Source of the DNA: Gluconobacter frateurii
Lineage (GTDB): Bacteria; Pseudomonadota; Alphaproteobacteria; Acetobacterales; Acetobacteraceae
NCBI RefSeq assembly: GCF_002723955.1
Contig: NZ_BEWN01000004.1
Span: 248,001 to 312,000, forward strand
Length of the DNA stretch: 64,000 bases
Direction: 5' to 3'
The notes under the pieces were generated by a model. The model was not told the origin of the DNA. It made no database searches and saw nothing but the letters and a program-made list of their open reading frames with translations. Positions 40,247 to 48,977 of this stretch are shown here, piece after piece. Positions within the stretch are counted from its first letter, which is position 1. The number at the start of each line of letters is the position of its first letter. Made by a program: the position numbers and the translations under genes.

Positions 40247-40822
40247 TCAGGAAAGAAACAGATCGTCTGATGATTTACCATCACGAGTACGAGCATCAAT
40301 GGCTTCGCGCAGGGCCTTTACCTTGACGCGGAGCTTGTCGTTGCTCGGCATTTCGCCGGTCATCCAGGCTTCAAGCTGACGGCGTGCACGGAAAACACGG
40401 CTCTTGGCGGTGCCAACGGCGCAATCAGTAGCTGCAGCCAGATCTTCGTAGCTCATGCCTTGAATGACAACCATGACAAGAGCTTCTCGCTGGTCGGCCG
40501 GAAGGCGAGACAGGGCCAGAGACAGGTCTTTGAGTGCAAGGCTGTCTTCATGTGTTGCCGGACTCGCAAATGTGGAAGCCGGCACATCATCGATGTCCGT
40601 CGTCTCACGACGTTTACGCAGATCCGAGATGAACCGGTTGCGCAGAATGCGATGCATCCAAGCCGAGAAGTTGGTACCTGGAATGAAGCTGTTCTGGGCT
40701 GCAAGAGCGTTACACACGGCGTCCTGAACCAGATCCTCCGCAGCAGCACGGTTTCGTGTCAGAGACAGAGCCTGAATACGAAGCTTCGGAAGAATGGCGA
40801 TGACCTGATCATGGAACGTCAT
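40247..40822 (-). CDS. ecfG: EcfG-type RNA polymerase sigma factor (copy 1)
   Basis: Extracytoplasmic-function sigma factor of the alphaproteobacterial general stress response. The 191 residues hold region 2 (LPKLRIQALSLTRNRAAAEDLVQDAVCNAL, FSAWMHRILRNRFISDLRKRR) and region 4 (LSRLPADQREALVMVVIQGMSYEDLAAATDCAVGTAKSRVFRARRQL). AGGAG lies 8 bases before the ATG. This copy is directly upstream of nepR, so it is the likelier cognate EcfG. A charged C-terminal tail (REAIDARTRDGKSSDD) follows region 4. Confidence 0.9.
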   Translation of the reverse strand: MTFHDQVIAILPKLRIQALSLTRNRAAAEDLVQDAVCNALAAQNSFIPGTNFSAWMHRILRNRFISDLRKRRETTDIDDVPASTFASPATHEDSLALKDLSLALSRLPADQREALVMVVIQGMSYEDLAAATDCAVGTAKSRVFRARRQLEAWMTGEMPSNDKLRVKVKALREAIDARTRDGKSSDDLFLS

Positions 40823-40938
40823 GGGAAATACTCCTGATTTCGTCCTGTTTCATGAGATCAATGAACGGGACTTCAGGATCGTTGCATCCAAACGATCTTT
40901 TTTTCATATTTTCTTAAAACGTATTATTTAACAGTATG

Positions 40939-41490
40939 TTAGGTGTAAATTTCGTGTGGATTTTCTGTCGCGCTCAGGGAGGCCAACTGGCTGCGGGCTC
41001 TGGAAACGCGTGCCTTCATGGTGCCGGGAGGAACATTGCAGATACAGGCCGCATCTTCGTAAGAAAGCTCCTGTGCGCCTACCAGAATGATGGCCTCACG
41101 GAGAAGGTCAGGCAGTTTCCAGAGAAGCTCTCCGAGATCCGTGACAGCGTCTCTGGCGCTTTGCATTGAAGGCGCTTCAGACGATACAGGCATATCAAGC
41201 TCAAAATCCTGCATGATTTCCTGCTCGCGGGACGATCGTCTTCGCTGTTCGTAAAAAGCATTTCTCTGGATTGTGAACAGCCACGCTTTGAGGGTTGTCC
41301 CTGTTTCGAACTGGCTCTGTGATGCCAACGCCCGAACCACGGTATCCTGCACGAGATCATCCGCTGCCGTCGCGTCGCGCGTCAGGAAGCGGGCAAAACC
41401 GCGGAGATCGGGGAGCGTTTTCAGCAACTCCTGATGAAAGGAAATGCCTCTTCTCTCCTGCGGAGCCGGGACAGGGCCGGAAACAGGCAT
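40939..41490 (-). CDS. EcfG-type RNA polymerase sigma factor (copy 2)
   Basis: A second ECF sigma factor, 183 residues, 116 bases upstream of copy 1 on the same strand. It has region 2 (LPDLRGFARFLTRDATAADDLVQDTVVRALA, LKAWLFTIQRNAFYEQRRR) and region 4 (LWKLPDLLREAIILVGAQELSYEDAACICNVPPGTMKARVSRARSQL). It is clearly divergent from copy 1. The FYEQRR motif is typical of EcfG paralogues. A candidate EcfG promoter lies about 100 bases upstream, so it may be stress-inducible. Confidence 0.87.
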   Translation of the reverse strand: MPVSGPVPAPQERRGISFHQELLKTLPDLRGFARFLTRDATAADDLVQDTVVRALASQSQFETGTTLKAWLFTIQRNAFYEQRRRSSREQEIMQDFELDMPVSSEAPSMQSARDAVTDLGELLWKLPDLLREAIILVGAQELSYEDAACICNVPPGTMKARVSRARSQLASLSATENPHEIYT

Positions 41491-41590
41491 TGTCAGAAGA
41501 CTATCCTTTCGACGGAGGATATGAAGTGAGACCGGATAACGAACACTAGGCGCGTCCTGCTGGTCGTGTCATGATTATTCAACCGCCGCA

Positions 41591-41616
41591 AACGGATAGC
41601 TTCTTATAAGGTTTCC
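41591..41616 (-). promoter_or_regulatory. Candidate EcfG-dependent promoter upstream of sigma copy 2
   Basis: On the minus strand GGAAA (41616-41612), a 17-base spacer and CGTT (41594-41591). This differs from the EcfG consensus GGAAC-N16/17-CGTT by one base, in the -35 element. It lies in the divergent phyR/sigma gap and would drive the sigma gene at 41490, giving positive autoregulation. Confidence 0.45.
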
Positions 41617-41647
41617 GTGCGGCCATTCTACAAGAGGCCAAGGACTC

Positions 41648-42379
41648 ATGACTGACACGGCACGTCAGGAACTTATCGCGGCGCTGCCCTATGCCCGTCG
41701 TTTTGCCCGTGCGTTGGCTGGCGATCAGCTTCAGGGAGATCGGCTCGTCGCCAGTGCCCTGAAAGATCTGCTGACGGGTGAAAATGCGGACCTCCCTGCC
41801 CGACTGGCTCTTTATGGCAAGCTTGTGCAGGAGTTTTCTCAGAAAACTACGTCTCAGAGAGGCATGACACTTACTCAGCGTGCTTTGCTTCTTCTGACCT
41901 CTCTGGAAGAGCAGTCTTTGGCATCGGCGGCACGGGCGCTCTCGATTTCAGAAGACGAAGCTGCGGGTGAGTTGGGTACCGCGCGTCACGCATTGCAGGG
42001 AATTGCCCAGACATCAGTGCTCATTATTGAAGATGAGCCCATTATTGCGATGGACATTCAGGATCTTGTCGAGCGGTGCGGTCACAAGATTGCCGGAGTG
42101 GCTCATACGGAAGCCGATGCCGTCAAGCTGGCTGCGGAGACAAAGCCGGGTCTGATTCTGGCGGATATTAATCTGGGTGGTGGTGGAGACGGCATGCACG
42201 CTGTGGGCCGCATTCTGAAAATGCACGAAACGCCCGTCATTTTTGTAACGGCCTATCCGGAGCGCCTTCTGACCGGAGAGGCGCATGAGCCTTCGTTCGT
42301 GATTACAAAGCCTTTTGAGCCACTGGCTCTGGCTGTTGCGACGTATCAGGCTGTTACTGGTGGCGTAGCACCAGTTTAA
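41648..42379 (+). CDS. phyR: General stress response regulator PhyR
   Basis: Anti-anti-sigma factor. Residues 1-110 mimic a sigma factor (ALPYARRFARALAGDQLQGDRLV, LTQRALLLLTSLEEQSLASAARALSISEDEAAGELGTAR). Residues 118-243 are a receiver domain with VLIIEDEPIIAMD, the phospho-acceptor Asp in LILADINLGG, Thr in VIFVTAYPE and Lys in VITKPFEP. When phosphorylated it binds NepR and frees EcfG. It is divergent from the two sigma genes, and AAGGA precedes the ATG. Confidence 0.96.
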   Translation: MTDTARQELIAALPYARRFARALAGDQLQGDRLVASALKDLLTGENADLPARLALYGKLVQEFSQKTTSQRGMTLTQRALLLLTSLEEQSLASAARALSISEDEAAGELGTARHALQGIAQTSVLIIEDEPIIAMDIQDLVERCGHKIAGVAHTEADAVKLAAETKPGLILADINLGGGGDGMHAVGRILKMHETPVIFVTAYPERLLTGEAHEPSFVITKPFEPLALAVATYQAVTGGVAPV

Positions 42380-42437
42380 GTTGAAAACAGTGGCTGGGTG
42401 CCTTGCGGGCTGACGCCTCCTGCGACACATAGGAGGC

Positions 42438-44246
42438 ATGTCGGCACCCATTCTTCTTCTACAGAATATCACTTACACTCTCGGCGGACGCCCTCTCCTT
42501 GATGGAGCGGAGCTTGGCGTGTTGCCAGGAGAACGCATTTGCCTGGTCGGGCGGAACGGCTCGGGTAAATCCACGCTTCTGAAAATAGCGTCTGGAGATA
42601 TCACCGCCGATGACGGAACACGTTTCGTTCAGCCGGGGGTGAAGGTCCATTATCTGGCCCAGGAGCCTGATCTCTCCACCTATCCTTCGACATTCCATTA
42701 CGTTGCTGATGGTCTGGATGAAACGGAACACTATCGTGCGCGCGCCATGCTGGCTGAACTGGGCATGACAGGTGACGAAGGGTGCGAAAGGCTCTCTGGT
42801 GGAGAAGTTCGTCGTTGTGCCCTCGCCCGCGCTCTGGCCGCCGAGCCGGATTTATTGCTTCTGGATGAGCCCACCAACCATCTCGATCTGCCGACAATCA
42901 CGTGGCTTGAAAAAGAGCTGGCGGCCTCTCGCTGCGCCATGATCGTCATTAGCCATGATCGGCGGCTTCTGGAAACACTGTCTCGAAGCGTTGTCTGGCT
43001 TGAGCAGGGTAAGACGCGTCGTCTGGATCAGGGCTTCTCGCGTTACGAAACCTGGCGTGATGAGGTTCTGGAGCAGGAAGAGCGCGACGCTCATAAGCTT
43101 GATCGTCAGATCGCCCGTGAAGAAGACTGGATGCGTTACGGCGTAACCGCGCGGCGCAAGCGTAACGTTCGCCGTGTGGCCGAGCTTGCGACGTTAAGGA
43201 ACAACCGTCAGGAAATCGCTTCCCGAGGAAATGGCACGCTTCGGATGGCTGCCACGGAATCGGATGGAGCAGGTAAGATCACGATTGGGGCGGAAAACCT
43301 TGGCTGGGCCTATGATGACCGCCAGATCGTTGAAAATCTCGACCTCAAGATCCTGCGTGGAGACCGTCTCGGACTTGTAGGCGCCAATGGCGCTGGTAAG
43401 ACGACCTTGATCCGTCTGCTGACGGGGCGAATGGCTCCCCAGCAAGGCTCTGTCTATATTGGCCCATCCGTTGCTATGGTCACGTTGGATCAGCAGCGGG
43501 AAAGTCTGGATCCGATCAAGACGCTCTCTGACACCCTGACCGGTGGTAGCGGCGACATGGTGCAGGTCGGAACAGAGAAGCGGCACGTTATTGGTTACAT
43601 GAAGGATTTCATGTTCCGCCCAGAGCAGGCCCGTACGCCCGTTGGTAAGTTGTCAGGTGGAGAGCGTGGGCGTTTAGCTCTTGCCTGCGCGTTGGCAAAG
43701 CCATCCAGCCTGATGGTGCTGGATGAGCCTACCAATGACCTTGATCTGGAAACGCTGGATCTTTTGCAGGATATGCTGGCCGATTATGCTGGCACTGTTC
43801 TCCTTGTCAGCCATGACCGTGACTTTCTAGACCGTGTTGCTGGCTCGGTTCTCGTATCCGAGGGGAAGGGTCAGTGGATCGAGTATGCCGGCGGATATTC
43901 TGACATGCTTGTTCAGCGGCGCGGTGAAGCCCCTGCTGAACGGAGCGTCGAGGAAAAGCCATTACAGATTTCTGTCGGAAAAAATACTGTAAAATCAGAT
44001 AAAAAGCAGACGAAGCTTAGTTATAACGACAAGCGTGCGCTCGATCTCCTTCCTGGTAAAATGGCCAAGCTGGAGAAAGATATTGTAGCCTATCGCGAAG
44101 CTCTGGCAGACCCTGCGCTCTATAGTCGTGATCCTGCAAAATTCACGAAGATCAGCGATGCCCTTCAGGCCTCGGAAAATGCTTTGACCGAAGCCGAAGA
44201 GCAGTGGCTGGAGCTTGAGGTTAAAAAAGAAGAGCTGCAATCTTAA
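42438..44246 (+). CDS. uup: ABC-F family ATPase Uup
   Basis: Soluble protein with two ATP-binding cassettes that acts on ribosomes or on branched DNA intermediates. The 602 residues contain VGRNGSGKSTLLKI, LSGGEVRRCALARAL and LLLDEPTNHLD in the first cassette, and VGANGAGKTTLIRLL, LSGGERGRLALACAL and LVLDEPTNDLDLE-type motifs in the second. The C-terminal charged coiled coil (KLSYNDKRALDLLPGKMAKLEKDIVAY ...) marks the Uup subgroup. The AGGAGG sits unusually close (1 base) to the ATG. Confidence 0.93.
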   Translation: MSAPILLLQNITYTLGGRPLLDGAELGVLPGERICLVGRNGSGKSTLLKIASGDITADDGTRFVQPGVKVHYLAQEPDLSTYPSTFHYVADGLDETEHYRARAMLAELGMTGDEGCERLSGGEVRRCALARALAAEPDLLLLDEPTNHLDLPTITWLEKELAASRCAMIVISHDRRLLETLSRSVVWLEQGKTRRLDQGFSRYETWRDEVLEQEERDAHKLDRQIAREEDWMRYGVTARRKRNVRRVAELATLRNNRQEIASRGNGTLRMAATESDGAGKITIGAENLGWAYDDRQIVENLDLKILRGDRLGLVGANGAGKTTLIRLLTGRMAPQQGSVYIGPSVAMVTLDQQRESLDPIKTLSDTLTGGSGDMVQVGTEKRHVIGYMKDFMFRPEQARTPVGKLSGGERGRLALACALAKPSSLMVLDEPTNDLDLETLDLLQDMLADYAGTVLLVSHDRDFLDRVAGSVLVSEGKGQWIEYAGGYSDMLVQRRGEAPAERSVEEKPLQISVGKNTVKSDKKQTKLSYNDKRALDLLPGKMAKLEKDIVAYREALADPALYSRDPAKFTKISDALQASENALTEAEEQWLELEVKKEELQS

Positions 44247-44264
44247 TGAATTGCTGATGTGACT

Positions 44265-45260
44265 TCAGGTCTGGCCCATCGTAGGAATGAGACCTGAAAG
44301 TTCCATTGTTTTTCGAGAGGTGTGAATGCTTTCCGTGACGCGGATCGCGGCATCCAAAGCGCGAATACCAGCCTGTGCGTCCACAAGCACGGGGGCACCT
44401 TCAAGGCATGAGGCTGCAAAGGCCTGATGTTCCACTGTCAGGTTATCGTGGTCGTTCCAGCTTATGGCTTCTCGTCGGAAGCCGCCGGTGCCCGGAAGCG
44501 GTAGGCCGCGCTCACGCCCGATAAAGCTCAGTTTGCGCTCCATGAAGTCAGCAGACAGGTATCCGTCCTGTGAGAAAAGTCGCATACGTCGTTCTGTTTT
44601 AAGGGAAATTCGGCTTGCGGTAATCGTGGCAACGCAACCATTTTCGAAGCGCACGCGGGCATTCGCAATATCTTCATGCTCGCTCGACACGGCCGCACCA
44701 ATGGCATCAATGGCGGCAATCGGGCTATCCACAATTGCCAGAACCAGATCAAGATCATGAATCATGAGGTCGAGAATGACCGATACGTCCGTTCCGCGCG
44801 GCTTGAAAGGCGCGATGCGGGTCGCTTCGATGTAAAGCGGCTTTGTGATCCGTTCGGTAATGGCTTTATGTTCCGCCGAATACCGAAGCAGATGCCCAAC
44901 CTGAAGGACCTTCCCTGTTTTCGCGGCAATTTCCGCTAGTCGATATGCTTCGTCCAGTGTTGCGGCGATGGGCTTTTCCACCAGAACATGACGATCAGCT
45001 TCAAGCGCCTCGCTGGCCAGCTCGAAATGGTACTCAGCTGGTGCTGCGATGATGACAGCTTCGACGTTTGCAAGAAGGGCTTCGTAAGTGGAGGCTACTG
45101 CGCATTTTGCTTCACAGGCAACAGCAGCGGCCCTGGCCGGGTCAGGGTCAAAAAGCGCCACCAGATTTTCATCCGGATTTGCTGCTGACTTGAGAGCGTG
45201 AAACCGCCCGAAATGACCGGCACCGACGATGCCGACCCGAAGCTGTCGCCGAGTGTTCAT
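44265..45260 (-). CDS. Gfo/Idh/MocA family oxidoreductase, GnnA-like
   Basis: A 331-residue NAD(P)-dependent sugar dehydrogenase. I use ATG 45260 (MNTRRQLRVGIVGAGHFGRFHA), because it starts at the Rossmann motif VGIVGAGHFG; upstream in-frame sequence is unlike the family. Catalytic-type motifs are VEKPIA and LDLMIHDLDLVLAIV. The block RIAPFKPRGTDVSVILDLMIHD and the later ENGCVATITASRISLKTERRMRLF resemble UDP-GlcNAc 3-dehydrogenases (GnnA) that lead to 2,3-diamino lipid A. This subgroup call is inference from motif memory. It diverges from secD. Confidence 0.75.
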   Translation of the reverse strand: MNTRRQLRVGIVGAGHFGRFHALKSAANPDENLVALFDPDPARAAAVACEAKCAVASTYEALLANVEAVIIAAPAEYHFELASEALEADRHVLVEKPIAATLDEAYRLAEIAAKTGKVLQVGHLLRYSAEHKAITERITKPLYIEATRIAPFKPRGTDVSVILDLMIHDLDLVLAIVDSPIAAIDAIGAAVSSEHEDIANARVRFENGCVATITASRISLKTERRMRLFSQDGYLSADFMERKLSFIGRERGLPLPGTGGFRREAISWNDHDNLTVEHQAFAASCLEGAPVLVDAQAGIRALDAAIRVTESIHTSRKTMELSGLIPTMGQT

Positions 45261-45419
45261 GCGTGACAGGATTACCAGCCTGCCGCGCCTTCGCAAAGTC
45301 GTCAGGTCCAGAATAGGTCCGCAATGTTGGTGAAAGGTTGCATCGGCATTGCGGAAGCGGCATGGTCCCGCGCAAGAAACTCGAACCGTCCAAACCCGCC
45401 GAGGACATCTCGACCCGTT

Positions 45420-46964
45420 ATGATGTATTACAGCCGGCTCAGACTGCTGGGCGTCGCAGGCGTTTGCCTGATCGGCCTCCTGCTGTGTCTGCCCAATTTC
45501 ATGCGTGCCCCCACGCCGTCCCTGCCCTGGCGGCAGATCCATCTTGGCCTTGATCTTCGAGGTGGATCCTATCTGCTTCTTCAGCTTGATCTGAAGTCCC
45601 TTGAGCATGACCGCTTGCAGTCCTTGCAGGATCAGGCTCGTCAGACCCTTCTGGACAAGTCCCTTGGTTACCGGGACTTCCAGAAGGATGATCAGACTGC
45701 CAGCCTTAGCTTCGAGCCTCGCTCTGATGAAGAGCGTGCTGCTGCTTTAAAGACCATGCAGGATCTTCCGGTTGTGGTGCCGGACGAGTTCCATGTGGCC
45801 GAAAACAATGGCCGTATCGTTCTGACGTTGCAGCATGATGCCATGCTGGCCCGGGCACGCGATGCCGTCGCTCAGTCCATCGAGATCGTGCGTCGCCGTA
45901 TTGATGCGACAGGCGCGATTGATCCGAGCATTGCCCGTGAAGGTGATGACCGGATTGTTGTGGAACTGCCGGGCGTTAGCGATCCAGAGCGGATCAAGAC
46001 CCTTCTGGGCACGACTGCCCGTCTGACGTTCCGTCTGCTGGCGCCCAATCCTAGCGTTGCAAGCCCTGGCTCTGCGATGCTTGAGGATATCAGCACGCAC
46101 TCTCAGGTTGCGGTGCAGGATCATGTCGATGTTGACGGAACAGACCTGACGAATGCTGGTGCTGTTATTGATCAGCAAAGCGGTGGTTGGGCTGTGACCT
46201 TCCAGCTCAACAGTGCTGGTGCGACGGCCTTTGCGAACACAACCCGTGCAAATGTTGGCAAGCGTTTTGCCATTGTGCTGGACGACAAGGTCATTGAAGC
46301 GCCGAATATCATCAACCCGATCACGGCTGGAAGCGGTCAGATCACGGGTGGATTTGATGCTCACAGTGCGTCCGATCTTGCTCTTTTGTTGCGTGCCGGT
46401 GCCCTTCCGGCTCCGCTCGCTGTTATTGAGCAGCGGACGATTGGCCCGAGCCTTGGTGCAGCTTCTATCCATGCTGGAATTATCAGCCTTGGCGCTGGGT
46501 TCCTGCTGGTTGTTGTGTTTATGGTGCTCTTCTACGGGCGTTTCGGCCTCTATGCAGATATTGCCCTGTTCGCGAACCTGATTCTGATGGTGGCGATCCT
46601 GTCACTCTTCCAGGCCACGCTGACACTGCCGGGTATGGCGGGTATGCTTCTGACATTGGGTATGGCTGTTGATGCCAACATTCTGATCAACGAGCGTATC
46701 CGTGAGGAAGTGAAGCGTGGTCGCGGGCCATTACAGGCTCTGCAGGCCGGGTTCGAACGCGCCACCAGTACGATCGTGGATAGTAACGCAACGGCGTTTC
46801 TGGCCCATGTCATGCTGTTCGTGTTCGGCACGGGGCCTGTGCGAAACTTCGCCCTGACCATCACGATCGGTATCGTGACGACCCTCTTCACGACCCTGCT
46901 GCTGTCACGCTTCCTTGTCGTGCGGTGGTATGCCCTTGCCCGTCCCAAAGAACTGCCGGTCTGA
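45420..46964 (+). CDS. secD: Protein translocase subunit SecD
   Basis: Membrane subunit that helps pull proteins through SecYEG with the proton gradient. From ATG 45420 (MMYYSRLRLLGVAGVC; 45423 also possible) the protein has 514 residues: one N-terminal helix, a large periplasmic domain with HLGLDLRGGSYLLLQ and FEPRSDEERAAAL, and five more helices containing LGAASIHAGIISL, GMAVDANILINERIREE and VDSNATAFLAHVMLF. secF follows after 5 bases. Confidence 0.96.
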   Translation: MMYYSRLRLLGVAGVCLIGLLLCLPNFMRAPTPSLPWRQIHLGLDLRGGSYLLLQLDLKSLEHDRLQSLQDQARQTLLDKSLGYRDFQKDDQTASLSFEPRSDEERAAALKTMQDLPVVVPDEFHVAENNGRIVLTLQHDAMLARARDAVAQSIEIVRRRIDATGAIDPSIAREGDDRIVVELPGVSDPERIKTLLGTTARLTFRLLAPNPSVASPGSAMLEDISTHSQVAVQDHVDVDGTDLTNAGAVIDQQSGGWAVTFQLNSAGATAFANTTRANVGKRFAIVLDDKVIEAPNIINPITAGSGQITGGFDAHSASDLALLLRAGALPAPLAVIEQRTIGPSLGAASIHAGIISLGAGFLLVVVFMVLFYGRFGLYADIALFANLILMVAILSLFQATLTLPGMAGMLLTLGMAVDANILINERIREEVKRGRGPLQALQAGFERATSTIVDSNATAFLAHVMLFVFGTGPVRNFALTITIGIVTTLFTTLLLSRFLVVRWYALARPKELPV

Positions 46965-46969
46965 ACGTC

Positions 46970-47917
46970 ATGCTGTCACGTCCCCTACTCCGTTTTGTCC
47001 GTGACGATCGGCGCATAAACTTCATGCGCGGCCGTCACATGGGGCTTATCGTCTCGGCGGTTCTCTCCATCGCGTCCGTCATCCTGTTCTTTCAGCCGGG
47101 CCTGAAGCTCGGTCTGGATTTCCGGGGTGGTATTATTGTCGAGGCCCAGACGCCGGGTGCGGCTGATTTTGGCAAGCTGCGCTCTGCTCTGGAAAAGGCA
47201 GGCATTCATCCGGATGCCGTACAGGCTTTTGGTTCGCCGCGTGATGTGCGTATCTCGATCAATGCTCCTGATGGTGCGGATCGTGAGGCCCAGACGCAGA
47301 AGCTGGTGGATGGTGTGAAGACCGCCATCTCTGCGGCAGAACCTGGAACGCAGGTTCTGCGTGCAGATGCCGTCGGTGCTTCCGTGTCTTCCGAACTGTT
47401 CCGGGATGGCCTGCTGGCGCTCGGTTTCAGCCTTGCGATGATTCTGGCCTATATCTGGATCCGCTTTGAGCGTGAGTTCGCCATTAGCGCGGTGGTCACG
47501 CTTATCCTTGATTTGACGAAGACAGTTGGCTTTCTGGCCATCACACGCTTCGAATTTGATCTGGTGATGGTGGCGGCGCTACTGACGATCCTTGGCTATT
47601 CAACCAATGACAAGGTCGTGGTTTATGACCGCATCCGCGAAAATCTGCGGAAGTACCGTACGATGCCGCTGCGGGAACTTCTGGATCTGTCCATCAACGA
47701 GACGCTGAACCGTACGCTTGGAACGTCCATGACGGTGTTCCTGGCAGCTCTGCCGCTGGCGCTGTTCGGTGGCAGTACCCTGACAGGTTTTGCGACTGTC
47801 ATGCTGTTCGGTATTGTGGTTGGGACGTCTTCCTCCATCTTCATTGCAGCACCACTTCTGCTGCTGATGGGAGAGAAGCGTCTTCGGAAGAGTGGCTCCG
47901 CTCCCGACGCGGAGTGA
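46970..47917 (+). CDS. secF: Protein translocase subunit SecF
   Basis: Partner of SecD. ATG 46970 (MLSRPLLRFVRDDRRINFMRGR) gives 315 residues; the reading upstream overlaps secD. It has the first-loop motif LKLGLDFRGGIIVEA and the conserved helix motifs VGASVSSELFRDGLLAL, ILGYSTNDKVVVYDRIREN, LSINETLNRTLGTSMTV and FGIVVGTSSSIFIAAPLLL. The operon ends in a strong hairpin. Confidence 0.97.
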   Translation: MLSRPLLRFVRDDRRINFMRGRHMGLIVSAVLSIASVILFFQPGLKLGLDFRGGIIVEAQTPGAADFGKLRSALEKAGIHPDAVQAFGSPRDVRISINAPDGADREAQTQKLVDGVKTAISAAEPGTQVLRADAVGASVSSELFRDGLLALGFSLAMILAYIWIRFEREFAISAVVTLILDLTKTVGFLAITRFEFDLVMVAALLTILGYSTNDKVVVYDRIRENLRKYRTMPLRELLDLSINETLNRTLGTSMTVFLAALPLALFGGSTLTGFATVMLFGIVVGTSSSIFIAAPLLLLMGEKRLRKSGSAPDAE

Positions 47918-47939
47918 GCGTTTCTCCAAAAGCTTGAGA

Positions 47940-47975
47940 CAAAAAAAACCGGCTCCATAAGGGCCGGTTTTTTTT
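47940..47975. terminator. Bidirectional terminator after secF
   Basis: AAAAAAAACCGGC and GCCGGTTTTTTTT flank a short loop. The A and T runs make it functional for secF on the plus strand and for the minus-strand mscL-lipoprotein operon facing it. Confidence 0.93.
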
Positions 47976-47994
47976 GTGCGTGATGTCTGGCTCT

Positions 47995-48327
47995 TTAACT
48001 CGAAAAGCTGGTTAGAAGGGCTGCGATTGCAGCGTCTGCCTTCCGGTTTTCCGAGGTGGTCTGAAGGCGCATTGCATTCAGAACGGCCTTTTGGGCATCA
48101 TGATCCAGAGAAATCAGCTTTGGAACATTTTGGGCGGTAATCCGTCCGCCCATCAATGCTCCACGCGCCATGCCGTGAGCCACGAGATAGGCGTATAAGC
48201 GAGCATTCGGGGATGGTGGCACGCCTTCCATCGGGCGTGCCACACATCCTGCAAGCAGGCCTGTCGTCAGAACAAGTACGCTCATTCTCCGAATGACGGT
48301 CGTTCCGGGAAGGGCCTGCTGCGACAT
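47995..48327 (-). CDS. Small lipoprotein behind mscL
   Basis: A 110-residue protein with a lipoprotein signal (MSVLVLTTGLLAGC, lipobox LAGC) after a 14-residue N-terminal lead. The rest (SPNARLYAYLVAHGMARGALMGGRIT ... LDHDAQKAVLNAMRLQ) is helical and unrecognised. Its ATG overlaps the mscL stop (TGATG), so it is translated with the channel; a link to osmotic or envelope stress is only suggested by this. Confidence 0.72.
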   Translation of the reverse strand: MSQQALPGTTVIRRMSVLVLTTGLLAGCVARPMEGVPPSPNARLYAYLVAHGMARGALMGGRITAQNVPKLISLDHDAQKAVLNAMRLQTTSENRKADAAIAALLTSFSS

Positions 48328-48785
48328 CAGGATGCTTTGTTGGCGAGGATGTCGCGGATTTCCGTCAGCAGAACTTCTTCCTTGCTGGGTGCTGGCGGAG
48401 CGGCCGGTGCAGCTTCTTCCTTGCGGTGAAGCTTGCCGATCAGACGCACAACCCAGAAGATGAAGAAAGCAACGATCAGGAACTGGATAACAGCATTCAG
48501 GAACACGCCGATATTGACGGTGACGGCCCCAGCCTTCTGTGCTTCTTCCAGCGTATCCTTGACCGGACCTTTAAGCGTGATGAACAGGTTGGAAAAATCC
48601 ACACCACCCGTTAGAAGGCCGATGAACGGCGTCAGCACGTCCTTGACAGCACTGTTCACGATAGTGGTGAAGGCTGCGCCGATGATCACACCGACGGCGA
48701 GATCCAGAACATTGCCGCGCATGATGAATTTCTGGAAGTCGCTGACCCAGCCCGGAGTGTGCAGGGCGTGTTTCGTTTCGCTCAT
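48327..48785 (-). CDS. mscL: Large-conductance mechanosensitive channel
   Basis: Pressure-relief channel that opens on hypo-osmotic shock. The 152 residues have the N-terminal amphipathic helix (FQKFIMRGNVLDLAVGVIIGAAFTTIVNSAVKDVLTPFIGLL), a periplasmic loop, the second membrane helix (NIGVFLNAVIQFLIVAFFIFWVV) and a C-terminal bundle (PSKEEVLLTEIRDILANK). All are standard MscL features. Confidence 0.97.
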   Translation of the reverse strand: MSETKHALHTPGWVSDFQKFIMRGNVLDLAVGVIIGAAFTTIVNSAVKDVLTPFIGLLTGGVDFSNLFITLKGPVKDTLEEAQKAGAVTVNIGVFLNAVIQFLIVAFFIFWVVRLIGKLHRKEEAAPAAPPAPSKEEVLLTEIRDILANKAS

Positions 48786-48934
48786 ATAGAAACCTTTCTT
48801 GGGGGAGCCGCAGGAATGCGGTTGCAGGCCTGAAAAGTTATGCCTGCATCCGCCCAGAAATAAACGGACTTAGGCAATCCCGTAAAGTCTGCTTTCATCC
48901 TGCGGTACTTTCCGTTATACGCGCCTCATGATTC

Positions 48935-48954
48935 GCTCCGGTCGGTATCGGAGC
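48935..48954 (+). repeat. Hairpin in the rpmE leader
   Basis: GCTCCG and CGGAGC pair around an 8-base loop (GTCGGTAT), 23 bases before the rpmE ATG and followed by TTTCTTCC. It may be a 5' UTR structure of the ribosomal protein mRNA. A weak -10-like TTATAC lies at 48915-48920 without a convincing -35. Confidence 0.4.
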
Positions 48955-48977
48955 TTTCTTCCTGGAGTAGAGAATTC

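Noticed and set aside
48892-48920. Sigma-70 promoter for rpmE (CTTTCA-N17-TTATAC)
   Set aside because: The -35 matches poorly; mentioned only in passing.
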